Positions 24,291 to 33,650 of a stretch of DNA of 64,000 bases are shown here, piece after piece; position 1 is the first letter of the stretch; every line of letters starts with the position of its first letter. The notes under the pieces were generated by a model. The model was not told the origin of the DNA and ran no database searches. It worked only from the letters and a program-made list of their open reading frames with translations. The stretch spans positions 62,001-126,000 of the forward strand of contig NZ_BAFZ01000099.1 in the NCBI RefSeq assembly GCF_000308575.1, read 5' to 3'. The translations under genes and the position numbers were made by a program. The DNA comes from Nocardia exalbida NBRC 100660 (GTDB lineage Bacteria > Actinomycetota > Actinomycetes > Mycobacteriales > Mycobacteriaceae).

Positions 24291-25216
24291 TGTTCCACCT
24301 CCGAACGCCGGGCCAGCCGCAGCTGCACCAGGGTCAGCAGGAACAGCATCGCGAAGATCACCCAGGCGAGCGCGGAGGCGTAACCGACCTCGTAGAAGCC
24401 GAACGCGTGCTGGAACAGCATGATCCCCAACAGGTATGTACCCGTCTCCGGTCCCCCGTTCCCGCCGGTCAGCGCGTAGGCCTGGTCGAATGCCTGCACC
24501 GAATTGATGATCGTGATGATGAAGACGAACGACAACGGCCCTCGGATCAGCGGCAGCGTGATCGCGAAGAACCGCCGCGGCGCACCGGCTCCGTCGATCT
24601 TCGCTGCCTCGTAGAGCGTCTCCGGCACGCCCTGCATGGCGGCGAGCAGGATGACCGTCGCGAACGGCACGCTCTTCCACACGGTGACGATGCTGAGCGA
24701 GACCAGCGCCCAATCGGGGTCGGTCAGCCACGGCACCGCGCCGATGCCGAGCCCGCCCAGCGCCGAATTCAGCAGCCCGTCGTCGGTGAACAGGAACCGC
24801 CACACCACGGCCATGGCGACCGCCGAGGCGACCAACGGCAGAAACGCGACGGTGCGAAACAGGGCGATACCGGCCAGCTTTCGATTCAGTGCGGCGGCGA
24901 CGGCCAGTCCGATGCCCACCGTCGGCACCAAGGTCGATACGGTGAAAACCGCCGTGTTGCGCAATGCGATGAGAAACAACGGGTCCGAACCGAACAGCCG
25001 CCGGTAGTTGTCCACACCGACAAAGCGCATGGGGCTGAACAAGTCCCACGAATGAAAACTCAGATAGAGCGAAAATCCCAACGGGAACAACAAAAAAATC
25101 GCGACGGCCGCCACGTTGGGCGCGACGAATGCCCACCCGGCCCGTTCTCGACGCCGCGCCAACCGGGAGACCACACCCCTTTTGCCCGATGTTTGCGACC
25201 TTCGCGCGCCGGTCAC
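24287..25216 (-). CDS. Sugar ABC transporter permease, MalF type
   Basis: 309 residues. The N terminus is basic (RSQTSGKRGVVSRLARRRERA), then a first membrane helix near 32-52 and five more. The EAA loop reads PETLYEAAKIDGAGAPRRFFAITLPLIRGP. GTG at 25216 overlaps the stop of the solute-binding protein gene by four bases, so the three genes form a tight operon. The periplasmic loop after helix 1 (YLSFHSWDLFSPMRFVGVDN) is typical of CUT1 permeases. Confidence 0.93.
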   Translation of the reverse strand: MTGARRSQTSGKRGVVSRLARRRERAGWAFVAPNVAAVAIFLLFPLGFSLYLSFHSWDLFSPMRFVGVDNYRRLFGSDPLFLIALRNTAVFTVSTLVPTVGIGLAVAAALNRKLAGIALFRTVAFLPLVASAVAMAVVWRFLFTDDGLLNSALGGLGIGAVPWLTDPDWALVSLSIVTVWKSVPFATVILLAAMQGVPETLYEAAKIDGAGAPRRFFAITLPLIRGPLSFVFIITIINSVQAFDQAYALTGGNGGPETGTYLLGIMLFQHAFGFYEVGYASALAWVIFAMLFLLTLVQLRLARRSEVEQ

Positions 25217-26526
25217 GGCGTGTCCAGCAGCGCGTCGACGTCGGAGGCGAAACGCCCGTCCAAGGACGCCGCGGTGGCGGCGCCGCGCAGTACCCGGTTG
25301 GAGCCGCGTTCGAGCAGGGCGGACACCTTGCCCCACGCGGGCGTCACCGGCAGAGGACGGGAGCTGGCCGGGCCGTCGGTGAACACCTCGAGATTGCGGA
25401 TCTCGCGGTGCGCGGCGGCGAAACCCGGTGAACTCATGGCCGATTTCAGCACCGGAACGAACAGCCCGGACGCGGCGATGATCGCCTGTCCTACCGGCCC
25501 GGTCGCGAACTTCACGAACTCCCAGGCCTGTTCGACGCGCGGACTGTCCGCGGCGATGGCCAGGCCGGTACTGCCGACGTCGGTGATGGCGCCGGGACCG
25601 CCGTGCGGGCCGACCGGCAGCACCGTGACGTCGATCGCGAGATCGTCGTGCCCGGCGAATTCGGAGTACAGCCAGTGCCCGCCCAACGCCATCGCCGCGC
25701 GGCCCCGCCGGAACAGGTCGGGCGCCGAAACCGAGAGCGTGTCGGCGGCTTTCGGGGCCACGCGGTGGCGTACGGCGAGATCGGCGTAGAACTGGAAGCC
25801 TTCGGCGAAGCGCGGATCGCCGAGGTTGGTCCTGGTCGGGTTCACCGAGGGCGAGAACCATTCGGCGCCGTTGTTCATGCCGAAGCAGGCCGCCGAGAAG
25901 TACGGCACCCAGGCGTCGGCGAAACCCCACCGGGTCCGTCCGGACGAGTCGCGCGTGGTCAACGCGGTGGCCGCGGCCAGGAACTCGTCGAACGTCCAGG
26001 CGTCCCGCCAGCGTGCGGGCGGGGTGATCCCGGCCTCGTCGAACAGGGTCCGGTTGTAGTACAGGAACACGCCGGACCACTGTTCGGGCAGGGCGTACTG
26101 TCCGCCCGCGTAAGCGAAGGTGTCATACAGCGCCGGGTAGCTGTCGGCTTTCAGCTCGGCTGCGTAGCGGGGGTCGCGATCCAGCAGCGTGTTCAGATCC
26201 AGCAGGACGCCGCGCTCGGCCAGCCCGGAATAGAGCAGCTCCCAGGCCATCAGCACGTCCGGGCACTTACCGCCCGCGCAGTAGGTGAGCATTTGCTGCA
26301 ACGGATCCGGCCCCGACACGATGGTGCGAATCCGGATGCCCGGGTGCGATTTCCGGAACTCGTCGATGATCTTCAGCCGCACCCGCGCCTCTTCCGGCCT
26401 GGCCTGGAAGAAGAAGGTCAGCGCGTCGTCATCGGAACCGCAGCCGCCGGCCAGCAGCGGCGCGGCCAGCGCCGACCCGAGCAGCGTCCGGCGACGCACC
26501 CGGGCGACGGGATTCGTACGCAACAC
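25213..26526 (-). CDS. Sugar-binding lipoprotein of ABC importer, Tat-type signal
   Basis: 437 residues from GTG at 26526, which has GGAGGAGGG just upstream. The N terminus carries a twin-arginine-like RVRRRTLLG followed by a hydrophobic stretch and the lipobox LAGGC, so it is probably exported and lipid-anchored on the outer face of the membrane. The body has extracellular solute-binding protein family 1 features (IIDEFRKSHPGIRIRTIVSG, GKCPDVLMAWELLYSGLAE, VEQAWEFVKFATG). The ligand is likely an oligosaccharide or glycerol-phosphate-type compound. No ATPase gene accompanies the cluster; a shared MsiK/UgpC-type ATPase is presumably encoded elsewhere. Confidence 0.92.
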   Translation of the reverse strand: MLRTNPVARVRRRTLLGSALAAPLLAGGCGSDDDALTFFFQARPEEARVRLKIIDEFRKSHPGIRIRTIVSGPDPLQQMLTYCAGGKCPDVLMAWELLYSGLAERGVLLDLNTLLDRDPRYAAELKADSYPALYDTFAYAGGQYALPEQWSGVFLYYNRTLFDEAGITPPARWRDAWTFDEFLAAATALTTRDSSGRTRWGFADAWVPYFSAACFGMNNGAEWFSPSVNPTRTNLGDPRFAEGFQFYADLAVRHRVAPKAADTLSVSAPDLFRRGRAAMALGGHWLYSEFAGHDDLAIDVTVLPVGPHGGPGAITDVGSTGLAIAADSPRVEQAWEFVKFATGPVGQAIIAASGLFVPVLKSAMSSPGFAAAHREIRNLEVFTDGPASSRPLPVTPAWGKVSALLERGSNRVLRGAATAASLDGRFASDVDALLDTP

Positions 26527-26729
26527 AGCCCTCCTCCAGGGCGGATGTGGAGCTTCTCGAACCGCATGGCAGCATACGTGCGGCAATCACCTGGTGACGG
26601 CCGACACATGAACAATATTTCACGGTGCCCGCCCGGCGTCCGGAATCGGCACGACGGCGATCATCGATCGGATACGTTGTCACGTGTTTCAGCAAGATCC
26701 TGCGCGTTTTACAGGAGAGAAGAAGGCAG

Positions 26730-28988
26730 ATGGCGACAATCGAATATCTGCGGACCGATCCCGATCTGCCGCCCGTCGGCGTGGTCGACAAGTCCCCGAT
26801 CACACCGGCCAAGAAATTGATCTTCGGCGGGATCGCCGTACTCGGCGCCATAGCCTGGGCGGTACTCGCCATCTCGCGGGGCGAATCGGTGAACGCGGTG
26901 TGGATCGTGATCGCGGCGGTGTCCACCTACGTGCTCGCGTATCGGTTCTACGCCAGGTTCATCGAACGCAAGATCGTCGAACCGCGTGACGACCTGGCCA
27001 CGCCCGCCGAGATCCTGGAGAACGGCAAGGACTACATGCCGATGGACCGGCGGGTGCTCTACGGGCACCATTTCGCCGCCATCGCGGGCGCGGGTCCGCT
27101 GGTCGGGCCGGTGCTGGCCGCGCAGATGGGCTACCTGCCGGGGACCATCTGGATCGTGGTCGGCGTGGTACTGGCCGGCGCGGTGCAGGACTACCTGGTG
27201 CTGTGGGTCTCGATGAAGCGGCGCGGGCGCAGCCTCGGGCAGATGGCCAGGGATGAGCTGGGGGTGATCGGCGGCTGGTCGGCCATCGTCGGCGTGCTGG
27301 TGATCATGATGATCCTCCTGGCGGTGCTCGCGCTGGTGGTCGTCAACGCGCTCGCGCACAGCCCGTGGGGCGTCTTCTCGATCGGCATGACGATTCCGAT
27401 CGCGCTGTTCATGGGCGTGTACCTGCGGTTCCTGCGGCCGGGCAAGGTCGGCGAGGTCTCCGTGATCGGATTCGCGCTGCTGCTGCTGGCCATCGTGAGC
27501 GGCGGCTGGGTGTCGGAAACCGACTGGGGCGCCGACTGGTTCACACTCTCGCCGGTGACCATCTCGTGGCTGCTGATCGCCTACGGCTTCGTCGCCTCGG
27601 TGCTGCCGGTGTGGCTGCTGCTCGCGCCGCGCGACTACCTGTCGACGTTCATGAAGGTCGGCACTATCGGGCTGCTCGCGGTGGGCATCCTCGTCACGCT
27701 GCCGGTGCTGCACGCGCCCGCGGTCTCGTCGTTCGCGTCCACCGGCACCGGTCCTGCCTTCGCGGGCTCGCTGTTCCCGTTCCTGTTCATCACCATCGCC
27801 TGCGGCGCGCTGAGCGGATTCCACGCACTGGTCTCCTCCGGCACCACGCCGAAACTGCTGGAGAAGGAATCGCACGCCCGGATGATCGGGTACGGCGGCA
27901 TGCTGATGGAGTCGTTCGTCGCGGTCATGGCCATCATCACCGCCTCGATCATCGACCAGCACCTGTACTTCGCGATGAACGCGCCGCTCGGCCTCACCGG
28001 CGGCACCGCGGAGAAGGCCGCGGCCTACACCAACAGCCTCGGGCTCAGCGGTCCCGCGGTCACTCCGGCGGAGCTGAGCCAGGCGGCGAGCGACGTCGGC
28101 GAATCGTCGATCATCTCTCGCACGGGCGGCGCGCCGACGCTGGCGGTCGGCATCTCGGAGGTGTTCCACCAGTTCCTCGGCGGCGCGAGCATGAAGTCGT
28201 TCTGGTACCACTTCGCGATCATGTTCGAGGCGCTGTTCATCCTCACCACGATCGACGCGGGCACCCGGGTGGCGCGGTTCATGCTCTCGGACGCGCTGGG
28301 CAACTTCGGCGGGGCGGCGAAGAAGTTCCGTGATCCGTCCTGGCGGGTGGGCGCGTGGCTGTGCTCCGCCATCGTGGTCGCGGCATGGGGTTCGATCCTG
28401 CTGATGGGCGTCACCGACCCACTGGGCGGCATCAACACGCTGTTCCCGCTGTTCGGCATCGCCAACCAGTTGCTCGCGGCCATCGCGTTGACCGTGGTGC
28501 TGGTGATCGTGGTGAAGAAGGGCCTCGCGAAATGGGCCTGGGTGCCCGGTATTCCGCTGGTCTGGGACCTGCTGGTGACCATGACGGCATCGTGGCAGAA
28601 GATCTTCTCCGCCGACCCGAAGCTCGGCTACTGGAAGCAGCACAGCATCTGCCAGGCCGCGCAGGACGCCGGGAAGTTGTGCCTGACGGCGAAGACGCAG
28701 GACGATATGACCGCGATCGTGCGCAACACCTTCATCCAGGGCACGTTGTCGATCGTGTTCGCGGTGCTGGTGCTGATCGTCGCGGTGGTCGGCGGGTTGG
28801 TCGCCTACCGCGCCTGGCGCTCCGGCGAGACGAACACCACCGAGACGCCGGAGGAACCGTCGAAGATCTTCGCGCCCAGCGGTTTCATCGCCACCGCGGC
28901 GGAGAAGGAAGTGCAGAAGCAATGGGACGAGTTGATCGCGACCGGAAAGGTGCGCGCTCCCGGCGCGGCACACGTCCACGCGCAATGA
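26730..28988 (+). CDS. cstA: CstA-family carbon starvation / peptide-pyruvate transporter
   Basis: 752 residues with about 16-18 hydrophobic segments. Diagnostic CstA sequences include GHHFAAIAGAGPLVGPVLAAQMGYLPG (about 110-137), LFPFLFITIACGALSGFHALVSSGTTPK and TIDAGTRVARFMLSD. CstA proteins take up peptides or pyruvate under carbon limitation. ATG at 26730 follows AGGAGAGAAGAAGGC. The gene overlaps the small YbdD gene by four bases, as is usual. It is divergent from the sugar ABC operon, so both may respond to carbon status, though no CRP-type site was identified. Confidence 0.95.
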   Translation: MATIEYLRTDPDLPPVGVVDKSPITPAKKLIFGGIAVLGAIAWAVLAISRGESVNAVWIVIAAVSTYVLAYRFYARFIERKIVEPRDDLATPAEILENGKDYMPMDRRVLYGHHFAAIAGAGPLVGPVLAAQMGYLPGTIWIVVGVVLAGAVQDYLVLWVSMKRRGRSLGQMARDELGVIGGWSAIVGVLVIMMILLAVLALVVVNALAHSPWGVFSIGMTIPIALFMGVYLRFLRPGKVGEVSVIGFALLLLAIVSGGWVSETDWGADWFTLSPVTISWLLIAYGFVASVLPVWLLLAPRDYLSTFMKVGTIGLLAVGILVTLPVLHAPAVSSFASTGTGPAFAGSLFPFLFITIACGALSGFHALVSSGTTPKLLEKESHARMIGYGGMLMESFVAVMAIITASIIDQHLYFAMNAPLGLTGGTAEKAAAYTNSLGLSGPAVTPAELSQAASDVGESSIISRTGGAPTLAVGISEVFHQFLGGASMKSFWYHFAIMFEALFILTTIDAGTRVARFMLSDALGNFGGAAKKFRDPSWRVGAWLCSAIVVAAWGSILLMGVTDPLGGINTLFPLFGIANQLLAAIALTVVLVIVVKKGLAKWAWVPGIPLVWDLLVTMTASWQKIFSADPKLGYWKQHSICQAAQDAGKLCLTAKTQDDMTAIVRNTFIQGTLSIVFAVLVLIVAVVGGLVAYRAWRSGETNTTETPEEPSKIFAPSGFIATAAEKEVQKQWDELIATGKVRAPGAAHVHAQ

Positions 28989-29245
28989 GCGACTCGGCCA
29001 TCCGGGGTGCCGACCGGTCCGGGCGACCGGTCGGCACCCGGCTGCGTGCCGCGGCCCGCGCCTGCCGCGACGGCGTTCGGGCGGCCGTCTGGTGGTTCGA
29101 CTCGATCCTGGGCGGGCAGGATTACCAGCGCTACGTCGAGCACCTGCGGCGCAGGCACCCGGGATGCGCCATTCCGACCGAGCGGGAGTACTGGCGGCAG
29201 CGGCATGCCGAGGCGGATCGCAATCCGGCCAATCGCTGCTGCTGA
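28985..29245 (+). CDS. YbdD/YjiX family small protein (DUF466), CstA partner
   Basis: 86 residues ending NPANRCC. The family signature GQDYQRYVEHLRRRHPGCAIPTEREYWRQRH is near complete. ATGA overlap with cstA (start 28985, stop of cstA at 28988) shows translational coupling. YbdD-type proteins are required with CstA/BtsT transporters for pyruvate or peptide uptake in other bacteria. The N-terminal 25 residues are basic and variable. Confidence 0.92.
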   Translation: MSDSAIRGADRSGRPVGTRLRAAARACRDGVRAAVWWFDSILGGQDYQRYVEHLRRRHPGCAIPTEREYWRQRHAEADRNPANRCC

Positions 29246-29416
29246 CCGGCAGAATTTCAGCGCGCGCTGCCGCACCCTCGTTTGGTAGCCACCACAACCG
29301 CGAACCAGGCGACGGCTGTGCGATGTCATGACCATTGTGCGAGGTGGGGACAACCACCAGCGGTGGTGGCCGATTCCCGCTAGCACGGGTCCGCCGCAGC
29401 TGCCATTGTGGTGGGC

Positions 29417-31036
29417 GTGACGATCACGGCATTGGATTTCGAACGTTGCTACCGGGCGGTGTCGACCCGGGACTCTCGATTCGACGGGCAATTCTTCACC
29501 GCGGTACGCACCACCGGAATCTATTGCCGCCCTTCGTGTCCGGCGATCACGCCGAAGCGGGCCAACGTGTCGTTCCTGCCGACCGCCGCGGCGGCGCAGC
29601 AGGCGGGCTACCGCGCCTGCCGCCGCTGCCTGCCGGACGCCGCGCCCGGATCGCCGCTGTGGAACACGCGGGCGGATCTGGCCGCACGGGCGATGCGGCT
29701 GATCGGTGACGGCGTGGTCGAGCGCGCCGGGGTGCCCGGGCTGGCCGCCACCCTCGGCTACTCCCAGCGGCAGCTCACCCGGGTGCTGACCACGGAACTG
29801 GGCGCGGGGCCGCTGGCACTGGCACGGGCGCACCGGGCACACACCGCGCGGCTGCTGATCCAGACCACCGCCATGCCCATGTCCGATATCGCGTTCGCGG
29901 CGGGCTTCGCCTCCATCCGCCAGTTCAACGACACGGTGCGCGAGGTGTTCGCGGTGAGCCCCACCACCATGCGGCTCGAGGCGCAGCGCGCGAAGAGCAG
30001 CGCCCCCGCGCGCCCGGCACAGGCCGGCAGCGGATCGCTCACCCTGCGGCTGCCCTACCGGGAACCGCTCGACCGGGCCTGGCTGGAATGGTTCCTGTCC
30101 GCCCATGTCGTACCGGGCATGGAATTGTGGGAGAACCGCGCCTACACCAGGAACCTGCGCACGCCACACGGGCACGCCACCGCGCGGCTGAGCTTCCAGC
30201 GCGACCACGTGCGCGCGGAATTGTCCCTGCACGATATGCGCGATCTCGCGCCGACGGTGGCCAGGCTCCGGCACCTGCTGGATCTGGACGCCGACCCGAT
30301 CGGGATCGATGACGCGCTCGGTGTCGGTCCCGCGGCGCGCATACCCTCCTCCGGACAACTGCCCGAGCAGGCCGCCGAGTACCTGCCGGACGCGGGGTCG
30401 GGACCACCGGAAAGCGAGGCGCTGACCGAGGCGGAGCCGCTCGACGCGGCGCGCCCGTCATTAACGCCGGGTATTCGTGTGCCCGGGTGCGTGGACGGAG
30501 CCGAACTCTTGCTGCGCACCATGATCGGGCAGCAGATCTCGGTATCGGCCGCGGCCACGCACACCGCGCGGCTGGTCGAAGCGCTCGGTGAACGGGTGGA
30601 CGGGCCGATTCCGCTGCTGTTCCCGGCACCCGAAGTCATCGCCGAGCGTGGCGCAGAGGTCTTGACCGGACCGGCGCGGCGCATCCGTTCCATCATCGCA
30701 GCCGCCGAGGCACTCGCTTCCGGCGAACTGCCGCTGCACCAGGGACGTACCGCCGCCGACCTGCGCCGCGACCTGCTCGCGCTGGACGGCGTCGGACCGT
30801 GGACGGCCGACTACGTGATCATGCGCTTGCTCGCCGATCCGGACGTCCTGCTCGGGACCGACCTGGTCGTCCGCCGCGGCGCGACCCTGCTCGGCGTCGA
30901 TCTGACGGACACCGCGCGCTGGGCGCCGTGGCGGTCGTATTTGTCCATGCACCTGTGGAAAGCGGCGCTGACCAGCCGCGCCACCCCTTTCGATGTTCCC
31001 GCGCTCGCCACCACGAAAGGCAGTGTCGAATCATGA
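29417..31036 (+). CDS. alkA: Ada-N/AraC/AlkA fusion: alkylation-repair DNA glycosylase and regulator
   Basis: About 539 residues in three parts. The Ada N-terminal zinc domain has Cys37, Cys41, Cys68 and Cys71 (CRPSC ... CRRC); by family analogy Cys37 takes methyl groups from phosphotriesters and turns on transcription. An AraC-type helix-turn-helix follows at about 95-185. The AlkA 3-methyladenine glycosylase follows, with IGQQIS, the helix-hairpin-helix LDGVGPWTADYV and catalytic Asp482 in LGTDLVV. This architecture, with ogt next, is as in Rv1317c/Rv1316c. Near-equivalent GTG starts lie at 29408, 29411 and 29417; I use the last. Confidence 0.93.
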   Translation: MTITALDFERCYRAVSTRDSRFDGQFFTAVRTTGIYCRPSCPAITPKRANVSFLPTAAAAQQAGYRACRRCLPDAAPGSPLWNTRADLAARAMRLIGDGVVERAGVPGLAATLGYSQRQLTRVLTTELGAGPLALARAHRAHTARLLIQTTAMPMSDIAFAAGFASIRQFNDTVREVFAVSPTTMRLEAQRAKSSAPARPAQAGSGSLTLRLPYREPLDRAWLEWFLSAHVVPGMELWENRAYTRNLRTPHGHATARLSFQRDHVRAELSLHDMRDLAPTVARLRHLLDLDADPIGIDDALGVGPAARIPSSGQLPEQAAEYLPDAGSGPPESEALTEAEPLDAARPSLTPGIRVPGCVDGAELLLRTMIGQQISVSAAATHTARLVEALGERVDGPIPLLFPAPEVIAERGAEVLTGPARRIRSIIAAAEALASGELPLHQGRTAADLRRDLLALDGVGPWTADYVIMRLLADPDVLLGTDLVVRRGATLLGVDLTDTARWAPWRSYLSMHLWKAALTSRATPFDVPALATTKGSVES

Positions 31037-31575
31037 CCACCAGCATCTCCGTCCGCGCCGAGGCCGGCGGCTCCACCACCGCGACAGCGGATTTCGCCGT
31101 CACGCAAACCCCGCTCGGCCCGTTCACCACGCTCGTCGACTCCGACGGCGCGGTCCTGGCCTCCGGCTGGACATCCGACGCGGAGAACCTGCGCGGCCTG
31201 ATCCACCCCACCCTGCGTCCCGGCCTGTTACGGCAGCGCGATTCGCTGGGCGAGGTGACCGGAGCCGTCACCGCCTACCACGAGGGTGATGTCACCGCGA
31301 TCGATCGGATTCCGGTACGTCAGCAGTCCGGGGAGTTCCTCGTCCACGCTTGGGAGATACTCCGCGCCGTCCCGGCGGGCAGCCCACTGACCTACACCGA
31401 ATTCGCCGCCCGCGCCGGCCGCCCCGACGCCACGCGCGCCGCGGCCAACGCGTGCGCCCGCAACGCCGCCGCCCTCTTCGTGCCCTGCCACCGCATCCTG
31501 CGCATCGGCGGCGCACTCGGCGGCTTCCGCTGGGGATTACCGGTGAAACGGTGGCTGCTCGACCACGAGGGGTGA
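31033..31575 (+). CDS. ogt: Methylated-DNA--protein-cysteine methyltransferase
   Basis: 180 residues. The active-site motif is PCHRIL with the acceptor Cys152, preceded by the ANACARN helix and the TYTEFAARAGRP winged-helix segment. It repairs O6-methylguanine by irreversible transfer of the methyl group to the cysteine. ATG at 31033 overlaps the alkA stop by four bases, so the two repair genes form one operon likely controlled by the Ada domain of the first. The N-terminal 20 residues are extra compared with many Ogt proteins. Confidence 0.95.
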   Translation: MTTSISVRAEAGGSTTATADFAVTQTPLGPFTTLVDSDGAVLASGWTSDAENLRGLIHPTLRPGLLRQRDSLGEVTGAVTAYHEGDVTAIDRIPVRQQSGEFLVHAWEILRAVPAGSPLTYTEFAARAGRPDATRAAANACARNAAALFVPCHRILRIGGALGGFRWGLPVKRWLLDHEG

Positions 31576-31743
31576 GCGTCCGGCGACCGCTGCGAGGGCA
31601 GACCGTCACTCGCAGACTCTGCCGCGATCGTGCCGATCGTTCGGGAAGTCCGCCACCGAGGCAGTGCATCAGCCTGTTCACCGAACCGCCGAACCTGTGT
31701 GAGCGATCATGCACGGGTAATCAAGCCGACGGCCCTCAATCCG

Positions 31744-32592
31744 TCACGCCGGGGACTTGCCGCGCCACCGTTCCAGTGCGGCCCCGACTACCGCACGGGC
31801 AGCCCTGCCGGTTACCGATTGCGCGGCGAGCGTTTCGAAGGCACGCGCGTACAACGCGATCTCGCGTGGCTGCGTGATCTTCAGCTCAGCTGTGATCGCT
31901 TCGACAAGGACCATCCGATCATCGAACATAACGAAGTTGGTTGCAGGCGTGAGCCATTCGGCATCCGAGGGCACTACTCCGAACAGCATTCGAGGCAACC
32001 CCATAACGGCTAGAAGCCGGTCTAGCTGGCCGCTCATCACCTCGGCGTCGCCCACGGTCGTAGACAACGACTGCTCAGCAATCAAGATGTGGAATCGATG
32101 GTCCCCGTGGTAGAGAACCTTCTGCTGCTCGAGCCGTTTCGAGACACCTTCATCCACGTCGTTGGGTATTCGGTAGAACTCCGTCACCCTGCGTAGCACC
32201 GCTTCGGCGTACTCCGCGGTCTGCAGAATCCCAGGGATCAACACCGGCTCGTAGAACCGCATGAGCTTAGTCTGCTCGGCCAGTGTGACGGACTGCTGCT
32301 GTCGACGCTTGGTTCCGGTGTGCAACAGCCGCTTGTATTCGAGGTACGCCGACTCGATGTTGCGGACGGTCGCGACAAGGTCGGCTAACTGGTCTTTGGT
32401 TCCGGTGTGGGCACAGTACGCGCGTAGATCCGCCTCTGAGGGCGTACGGTCCCCGGTTTCGAGTTTGGACACCTTGGACTCGTGCCAGCCCGCCGAAGCG
32501 GCGAGCTGGCGTCCGGAGAGTCCCGCATCTTTCCGGATCTCGCGGAGGCGCTTGCCGAGCGCTTCCCGCTGTTGGTGAACCGAGTTGGTCAC
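31744..32592 (-). CDS. XRE-family regulator with DUF5753 domain
   Basis: 282 residues. The N-terminal helix-turn-helix is LGKRLREIRKDAGLSGRQLAASAGWHESKVSKLETGDRTPS (about 11-52). The DUF5753 domain follows, with YEPVLIPGILQTAEYAEAVLR and FHILIAEQSLSTTVGDAEVMSGQLDRLL. These Scr1-type regulators are very numerous in actinobacteria and usually sit beside a small acidic partner. GTG at 32592 overlaps the stop of the DUF6879 gene by four bases. It closes a three-gene unit with lower GC than the surroundings. The regulated target and trigger are unknown. Confidence 0.88.
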   Translation of the reverse strand: MTNSVHQQREALGKRLREIRKDAGLSGRQLAASAGWHESKVSKLETGDRTPSEADLRAYCAHTGTKDQLADLVATVRNIESAYLEYKRLLHTGTKRRQQQSVTLAEQTKLMRFYEPVLIPGILQTAEYAEAVLRRVTEFYRIPNDVDEGVSKRLEQQKVLYHGDHRFHILIAEQSLSTTVGDAEVMSGQLDRLLAVMGLPRMLFGVVPSDAEWLTPATNFVMFDDRMVLVEAITAELKITQPREIALYARAFETLAAQSVTGRAARAVVGAALERWRGKSPA

Positions 32593-33110
32593 AGCGTCGC
32601 GTGTGCGAACTCGGCGTACGGAGTGGCCGCCTCCCAAAGTCGTTCTCGGACCCTGCGGCAGTAGGCGAGCATCTGTGCGTCATCGGTGACGGCTACACCG
32701 GCACCTCGGCCAGCCGAATCGACAACGTTGAACGCGACCAACGAATCGTCGTATAGCCACCAGTCATCCGATGGTAGATCCCGGGCGAGATGCCGAGGTA
32801 TGTACCGGATGTCTTCCCCCGCGCTGGCGTTCTTGGGGGTAATGGACAGTAACCAACGGTGGTAGTCCGGCAACGGCACCGTGACCACCCGAACCCGTGA
32901 GACTGCTACACCCCGACTCGTGGCGTCCTGCATCAAGGTCAGCCAAGGTTGAAACCATGCATAGTCATCGTCTCGGTGACCTTCGAGGAACCGGGCGAGT
33001 TGTGGGTTCTCGTCGTCTACGTCGTAGGCGTCCCTGGTTTCGAGGTGGAACGCCGAGCGTTCAGCTTGCCGGAACAGGTCCCAGAATGCTTGCCCTTGCA
33101 GCAGTCGCAC
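32589..33110 (-). CDS. DUF6879-family protein
   Basis: About 173 residues beginning VRLLQGQAFWDLFRQAERSAFHLETRDAYDVDDE, a start motif typical of actinobacterial DUF6879 proteins. The middle includes RVRVVTVPLPDYHRWLLSITPKNASAGEDIRYIPR, and the end AYCRRVRERLWEAATPYAEF. The function is unknown. It shares a translation-coupled overlap with the XRE-DUF5753 gene and overlaps the upstream gene by about 50 bases. GTG at 33110 is chosen because conserved sequence begins there. Confidence 0.75.
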   Translation of the reverse strand: MRLLQGQAFWDLFRQAERSAFHLETRDAYDVDDENPQLARFLEGHRDDDYAWFQPWLTLMQDATSRGVAVSRVRVVTVPLPDYHRWLLSITPKNASAGEDIRYIPRHLARDLPSDDWWLYDDSLVAFNVVDSAGRGAGVAVTDDAQMLAYCRRVRERLWEAATPYAEFAHATL

Positions 33111-33420
33111 CGTAGAACTTCCTCTCTCGCTTCGGCACCTCGATAGCCGTCTCATCGTCGGCTAGGACGAGTTGCGCCAGCGTCTCAGCATCCGTGATCG
33201 GTCGGCCGGACAGGGCGAAGGTGCCCCGACCGGTGTCCGTCATCGTCGCCCCCATGAACGTATCCGGCTCAGCGAACCCGAGCAGCAAGTGTGGGATCTC
33301 CACTGTGCCGGGCTCATCCGTCACCCAACCTTGAACTAGGTAGCTGTCATGGTCCGTGGCGTACAACGTCGGGCACTGGCCTTGCCCTGAGCCGCCCTTG
33401 CCGAGGAACTGTAAGCGCAT
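33061..33420 (-). CDS. Small conserved actinobacterial protein, first gene of the XRE triad
   Basis: 119 residues, MRLQFLGKGGSGQGQCPTLYATDHDSYLVQGWVTDEPGTVEIPH onwards to EVPKRERKFYGATAARASILG. I recognise the pattern as recurring next to DUF6879 and XRE-DUF5753 genes, but it has no assigned activity. The sequence reads as beta-rich with a conserved TLYATD-SYLVQGW core. The last 16 residues are read over the start of the next gene. No signal peptide or membrane helix is present. Confidence 0.72.
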   Translation of the reverse strand: MRLQFLGKGGSGQGQCPTLYATDHDSYLVQGWVTDEPGTVEIPHLLLGFAEPDTFMGATMTDTGRGTFALSGRPITDAETLAQLVLADDETAIEVPKRERKFYGATAARASILGPVPAS

Positions 33421-33487
33421 GATCGTGGCTCCCGTCTAGGAGTGTGACCGGGTGTGGCACCCCCGTAGCCCATGGTGCCCCAATTCG

Positions 33488-33537
33488 ACAGGCTATAGGG
33501 CCTGTAGAGCAATGTTCGGTCAAGTTGTGTCAAGTTG
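33488..33537 (-). promoter_or_regulatory. Promoter/operator candidate of the XRE triad
   Basis: Read on the minus strand, TTGACA at 33528-33533 and TTGACC at 33518-33523 form a direct repeat ten bases apart, within TCAAGTTG/TCAAGTTG seen on the plus strand. TATAGC follows near 33493-33498, inside the inverted repeat ACAGGC/GCCTGT (33488-33493 and 33500-33505). The geometry is only approximately that of a sigma-70 promoter. The direct and inverted repeats could be sites for the XRE protein. Confidence 0.4.
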
Positions 33538-33650
33538 ATAGCCGGTGAGACTCCGGGCGCTCTAACGTCCGTTCATCAGGCACGCGGCATCGGGTGCAGC
33601 GTCCCCGGTGCCGGGTGCTTGCCAAACGATCACGCGAAAGAGGTGGACGA

